From contig NZ_CP104275.1 in assembly GCF_025244925.1 (NCBI RefSeq), forward strand, positions 1,612,001-1,676,000: a DNA stretch of 64,000 nt, read 5' to 3'. The notes under the pieces are model-generated. The model had not been told where the DNA came from, ran no database searches, and saw only the letters and a program-made list of their open reading frames with translations. The stretch comes from Arthrobacter zhaoxinii (GTDB lineage: Bacteria > Actinomycetota > Actinomycetes > Actinomycetales > Micrococcaceae). Made by a program: the position numbers and the translations under genes. Positions 61,038 to 64,000 of the stretch are shown here, piece after piece (within the stretch, counting starts at the first letter, position 1; each line of letters starts with the position of its first letter).

Positions 61038-61310
61038 ATGACCACCCTGATGAACCGACCGACCACGACCCACACTGCCGAGCGCGCCGCGTCGAACGAA
61101 TACACCGCGGCGGCTCCGGCTGCCCGGACCCGCCGCCGGGGTACGTACACCACCTGCTATGACAGCCCGCAGGGAACCCCGCGTCCCGCCGGGAGCTACG
61201 TCTCGATCGGCCGCCGCGCCGTCACCCGCCCCCGGGACATGGGGAGCTACGTAGACACCTCCGCGTACCGCAACCGCCGGCCCGAGGGCGCCTACACCCT
61301 GCGCGGCTAA
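61038..61310 (+). CDS. Small G-S/T-Y-rich protein of unknown function
   Basis: A 90-residue basic protein with no signal peptide or membrane segment. The second half repeats a Gly-Ser/Thr-Tyr unit: RGTYTT, GSYVSIGRR, GSYVDTS and GAYTLRG, spaced 15-20 residues apart, with Arg-rich linkers. No family recognised. Strongly supported as a gene by TGAGGAGACACC directly before the ATG. It looks disordered; a nucleic-acid-binding or envelope-associated role is possible but unsupported. Confidence 0.7.
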   Translation: MTTLMNRPTTTHTAERAASNEYTAAAPAARTRRRGTYTTCYDSPQGTPRPAGSYVSIGRRAVTRPRDMGSYVDTSAYRNRRPEGAYTLRG

Positions 61311-61366
61311 GCCCGCGGCAGGCATATAAACCGTCTGCCTGGGGTGCTGCTGGGTACTGTAACGGC

Positions 61367-62338
61367 ATGAAGAACATGGACCTGAACCTGCTGCCTTTAC
61401 TGCAGGTGCTCCTCGAAGTGCGCAACGTGACCCGGACCGCGGAACGGCTGAAGCTGAGCCAGCCTGCCACGAGCGCTGCGCTGGCGAAGCTCCGCCGGCA
61501 TTTCGACGACGAGCTGCTGGTGCGGAGCGGCCGCCACTATGAGCTCACTCCCTTCGCCCAGGCACTTGTTCCCGTGGTTGACGAAGCGATGCTGCAGATC
61601 CGGCGCGCCACCCGTATCCGGTCCGGTTTTGAGCCGCTGACAAGCACCCGGGGGTTCACGATTTCGGCGTCGGACTATGCCTCCGCGCTTATCGTGGGGC
61701 CGCTGCGCCGCATTCTGCGTGAGGAGGCGCCGGGAGTTTCCGTTGACTTCGTGCCGAATTCCGGTTTTACGGGCCAACTGGCCGAACTGACGCGGACGGA
61801 CCTCCTCGTGGGTCCCGTGGGCTACGGCATGCAGGGGACCCACCGGGAACTTTTCCGCGACGGATTCGTGGCGGTCACCGGCACCGGCAACGAACTCCTG
61901 GCCCGGGAATCCCTGACCCTCCAGGACCTGGCGTCCGTACCCCAGGCTGTGGGCTACATCGGCGACGGCATCCTGACCCCCGCCGACCGGCTCTTCGACG
62001 ACCGCGGCCTGAAGCGGAACACAGCAGCAGTGGTTTCCGGTTTCCTGGCCCTGCCCACGCTGGTGGAGGACACGGACCTCGTGGCCCTCGTGCCGCGGAT
62101 GCTGGCCGCACGGTCGCAGCGCGGCGCAGACATCGCGATCCTCGAACTGGCGGACAGCGGCGCCGCCGCTTTGGTCGAGGCGCTCTACTGGCACCCGTCG
62201 CTGGCGGAGGACCCCGCCGGCATGTGGCTCCGGTCGGTGGTGCACCGGGCCTGCTACCGCCTGCCCGAACAGTGGCCCGCCCGGGTCCATCCCGTGGCGG
62301 TCGGCCTCGGGGATGCCCGCGTCACGTACGTCGGCTAG
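61367..62338 (+). CDS. LysR family transcriptional regulator
   Basis: A 323-residue LysR-type regulator of the NodD/PnbR-like subgroup. N-terminal helix-turn-helix: DLNLLPLLQVLLEVRNVTRTAERLKLSQPATSAALAKLRRHFDDELLVR, then a periplasmic-binding-like effector domain beginning GFTISASDYASALIVGPL. Effectors of this subgroup are often small aromatic compounds. No divergent gene lies next to it, so its target is unknown. Confidence 0.92.
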   Translation: MKNMDLNLLPLLQVLLEVRNVTRTAERLKLSQPATSAALAKLRRHFDDELLVRSGRHYELTPFAQALVPVVDEAMLQIRRATRIRSGFEPLTSTRGFTISASDYASALIVGPLRRILREEAPGVSVDFVPNSGFTGQLAELTRTDLLVGPVGYGMQGTHRELFRDGFVAVTGTGNELLARESLTLQDLASVPQAVGYIGDGILTPADRLFDDRGLKRNTAAVVSGFLALPTLVEDTDLVALVPRMLAARSQRGADIAILELADSGAAALVEALYWHPSLAEDPAGMWLRSVVHRACYRLPEQWPARVHPVAVGLGDARVTYVG

Positions 62339-62412
62339 CCCCGGGCTGCGGCGGTAGGATGAATGGTCGTTGTCCCGCGGGGCGAGAAAACCAACCCCTT
62401 TGAGAGGACACC

Positions 62413-64000
62413 ATGAGCCTGATCCGGCTGCAGGACGTCAACACTTCCTTCGAGAACAAGCAGGTCCTGCGCGAAGCGTTCCTGCGGCTCGAGCCGAAGG
62501 ACCGGATCGGCCTGATCGGCAGGAACGGCTCCGGCAAGTCCACCATCCTGAAACTGGTCCTGGAGCAGGTCCAGCCGGATTCCGGCACCGTGACCGTGGA
62601 GCCGGGCGTCAGGATCGGCTACTTCTCCCAGTTCTCGGAACTGGACGGACAGGCCAGCATCGCCGAGATCCTGGACGCCGTCTTCACGGAGATCAAGGAC
62701 GTCGAGGCCGAGCTGGCCGGGATTGACGAAGCCATCGCCGCCAATCCCGCGGACAAGGAAATGGACCGGCTGATCCGCCGCCAGTCGGAACTGTTCGAAA
62801 CCATGGACCGGCTGGACGGCTGGGACTACCCGCGCCGCATCGACACCGTGCTCACCACTCTCGGATTCACCGCCGCACACCGCATCTGCCCCATCGATGC
62901 GCTTTCCGGCGGCTGGCGGAACCGTGCGGCACTGGCAAAAATCCTGCTGGAACAGCCCGATGTCCTACTGCTCGACGAACCCACCAACTTCCTGGACGTG
63001 GCCGGCGTCGAATGGCTCGAGGGCTGGTTCCGCGACTTCCGGGGAGCGGCCATCATCGTTTCCCACGACCGGAAGTTCCTGGACGCCGTCGTCACCCGCA
63101 TCGTGGAGGTGGAGAACTTCCACCTGCACGAATACCCCGGCAACTTTGCCGAGTACGTGGTGCAGAAACAGTTCCGGCTCAAGAACCTCCAGGCGCAGTT
63201 CGTGCACGAGGCGGAGCTGCTGGCCTTCGAAGCCGAGGGCATCGCGGACCGCCGCGAGGCAGCCAAAGCCGGCGGACGGCTGAGCACCCAGCTGGCCCGC
63301 ATCAAGAAATCCCGGGCGCCGCGTCCGGTGGATGAAATCATCACCGGAATCTACGACGGACTTCACGTCAAGGACGTCCTGGGCCGAGTCCGCGGTGTGT
63401 CCAAGTCCTACGGCGACAAGGTGCTCTTTGAGGACCTGAGCTTCGAGGTGAACAAGGGCGACCGCATCGCCGTGACCGGCACCAACGGCAGCGGCAAGAC
63501 CACGCTGCTGCGCGTGCTCACCGGCGAGGAGAAGCCCGACGCCGGCGACGTCGCCTGGCCGAAGGGCCCCGCCATGGTGTCCTACAACCAAATGCTCACG
63601 GAGCTCGACGACACCGACACCGTCACCCACGCGGTGAACTCGCTGCCGGGTTCGCTGGCGTTCAGTGCCACGAAAAAGTCCGTGAACCGGTTCCTGACCA
63701 TGTTCCAGTTCTCCGAGGCGGACCTGACCTCCAAGATCGGCAATCTCTCCGGCGGGCAGCGTGCCCGCGTCGCGATGGCCCAGTGCCTGCTCTCGGGCGC
63801 TCCCGTCCTGCTGCTGGACGAACCCACCAACCACCTGGACATGTCCAGCACCCAGGTAATGGAACGCGCCCTCCTGCATTTCCCCGGCGCCGTTATTGTG
63901 GTCAGCCACGACCGGTTCTTCACCGAAAAGATCGCCACCCGCTGGCTCGTGTTCGGGGCCGAAGGAGCGGAACCGGGGCAGGTCGACATCCGCGAGGCGT
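62413..64000 (+). CDS. ABC-F family ATPase (3' end outside the window)
   Basis: The first 529 residues of an ABC-F protein, with two ABC domains and no membrane part; such proteins act on ribosomes, some giving antibiotic resistance by target protection. Domain 1: Walker A GRNGSGKST (about 37-45), signature LSGGWRNRAALAKILL, Walker B VLLLDEPTNFLD. A charged linker follows (about 225-310, the P-site tRNA interaction motif). Domain 2: GTNGSGKTT, LSGGQRARVAMAQ and VLLLDEPTNHLD. ATG at 62413 with GAGAGG five nt upstream. It runs off the end at 64000 with the frame open. Subtype not determined. Confidence 0.93.
   Translation, partial: MSLIRLQDVNTSFENKQVLREAFLRLEPKDRIGLIGRNGSGKSTILKLVLEQVQPDSGTVTVEPGVRIGYFSQFSELDGQASIAEILDAVFTEIKDVEAELAGIDEAIAANPADKEMDRLIRRQSELFETMDRLDGWDYPRRIDTVLTTLGFTAAHRICPIDALSGGWRNRAALAKILLEQPDVLLLDEPTNFLDVAGVEWLEGWFRDFRGAAIIVSHDRKFLDAVVTRIVEVENFHLHEYPGNFAEYVVQKQFRLKNLQAQFVHEAELLAFEAEGIADRREAAKAGGRLSTQLARIKKSRAPRPVDEIITGIYDGLHVKDVLGRVRGVSKSYGDKVLFEDLSFEVNKGDRIAVTGTNGSGKTTLLRVLTGEEKPDAGDVAWPKGPAMVSYNQMLTELDDTDTVTHAVNSLPGSLAFSATKKSVNRFLTMFQFSEADLTSKIGNLSGGQRARVAMAQCLLSGAPVLLLDEPTNHLDMSSTQVMERALLHFPGAVIVVSHDRFFTEKIATRWLVFGAEGAEPGQVDIREA

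Overview
The window is high-GC DNA from an actinobacterium, most likely an Arthrobacter-type Micrococcaceae. This is inferred from codon usage, frequent GTG/TTG starts, the neighbourhood gltBD - pyk - pdtaR-like regulator - tRNA-Leu, a CarD-type RNA polymerase regulator and a mycofactocin locus. No rRNA, CRISPR array or intact insertion sequence was seen. Genes are densely packed, with many ATGA-type start/stop overlaps.

Layout. 0.2-6.2 kb: glutamate synthase gltBD. 6.3-8.7 kb: PadR regulator, DUF1048 protein and a DrrAB-type ABC exporter. 8.7-11.7 kb: an Old Yellow Enzyme homologue and pyruvate kinase. 11.8-13.6 kb: ANTAR response regulator, tRNA-Leu(CAA) and a 5'-3' exonuclease. 13.7-15.1 kb: two NUDIX hydrolases and an NTF2-like protein. 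15.3-19.7 kb: two YhgE/Pip-type membrane proteins, one internally duplicated, around a TetR gene with a clear operator. 19.8-24.5 kb: a YtfQRT-YjfF-type sugar ABC importer. 24.6-26.7 kb: VanY-type carboxypeptidase, then a lower-GC, poorly coding stretch. 26.7-29.7 kb: flavoprotein oxidoreductase, ECF41 sigma factor and an SDR. 29.7-30.16 kb: a non-coding cluster of short tandem and inverted repeats. 30.2-33.6 kb: DUF4334 protein, SorC-type regulator and glpD. 33.8-41.2 kb: DinB-like enzyme, CarD, HrpB helicase, a divergent ManA, a Na+/H+ antiporter and a small membrane protein. 41.3-42.8 kb: an MFS exporter.

42.7-55.6 kb is a mycofactocin biosynthesis and use locus. On the minus strand, apparently as one operon, lie mftA (precursor peptide ending IDGMCGVY), mftB, mftC, four mycofactocin-coupled SDR dehydrogenases, a MoxR-type AAA+ ATPase, a VWA protein, mftD, mftE and mftF. 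Diverging from mftA are mftR and mftG. MftA/B/C/D/E/F make and glycosylate the redox cofactor, the SDRs are the probable enzymes that use it, and MftG probably re-oxidises it. The MoxR-VWA pair inside the operon is the least expected element and the best candidate for an undescribed function.

55.6-64 kb: acyl-CoA dehydrogenase with its own palindromic operator, alditol oxidase, SMP-30/gluconolactonase-like protein, a TetR regulator, a YqeY-like protein, a Fur-family regulator, a small G-S/T-Y-rich protein, a LysR regulator and an ABC-F ATPase cut by the window end.
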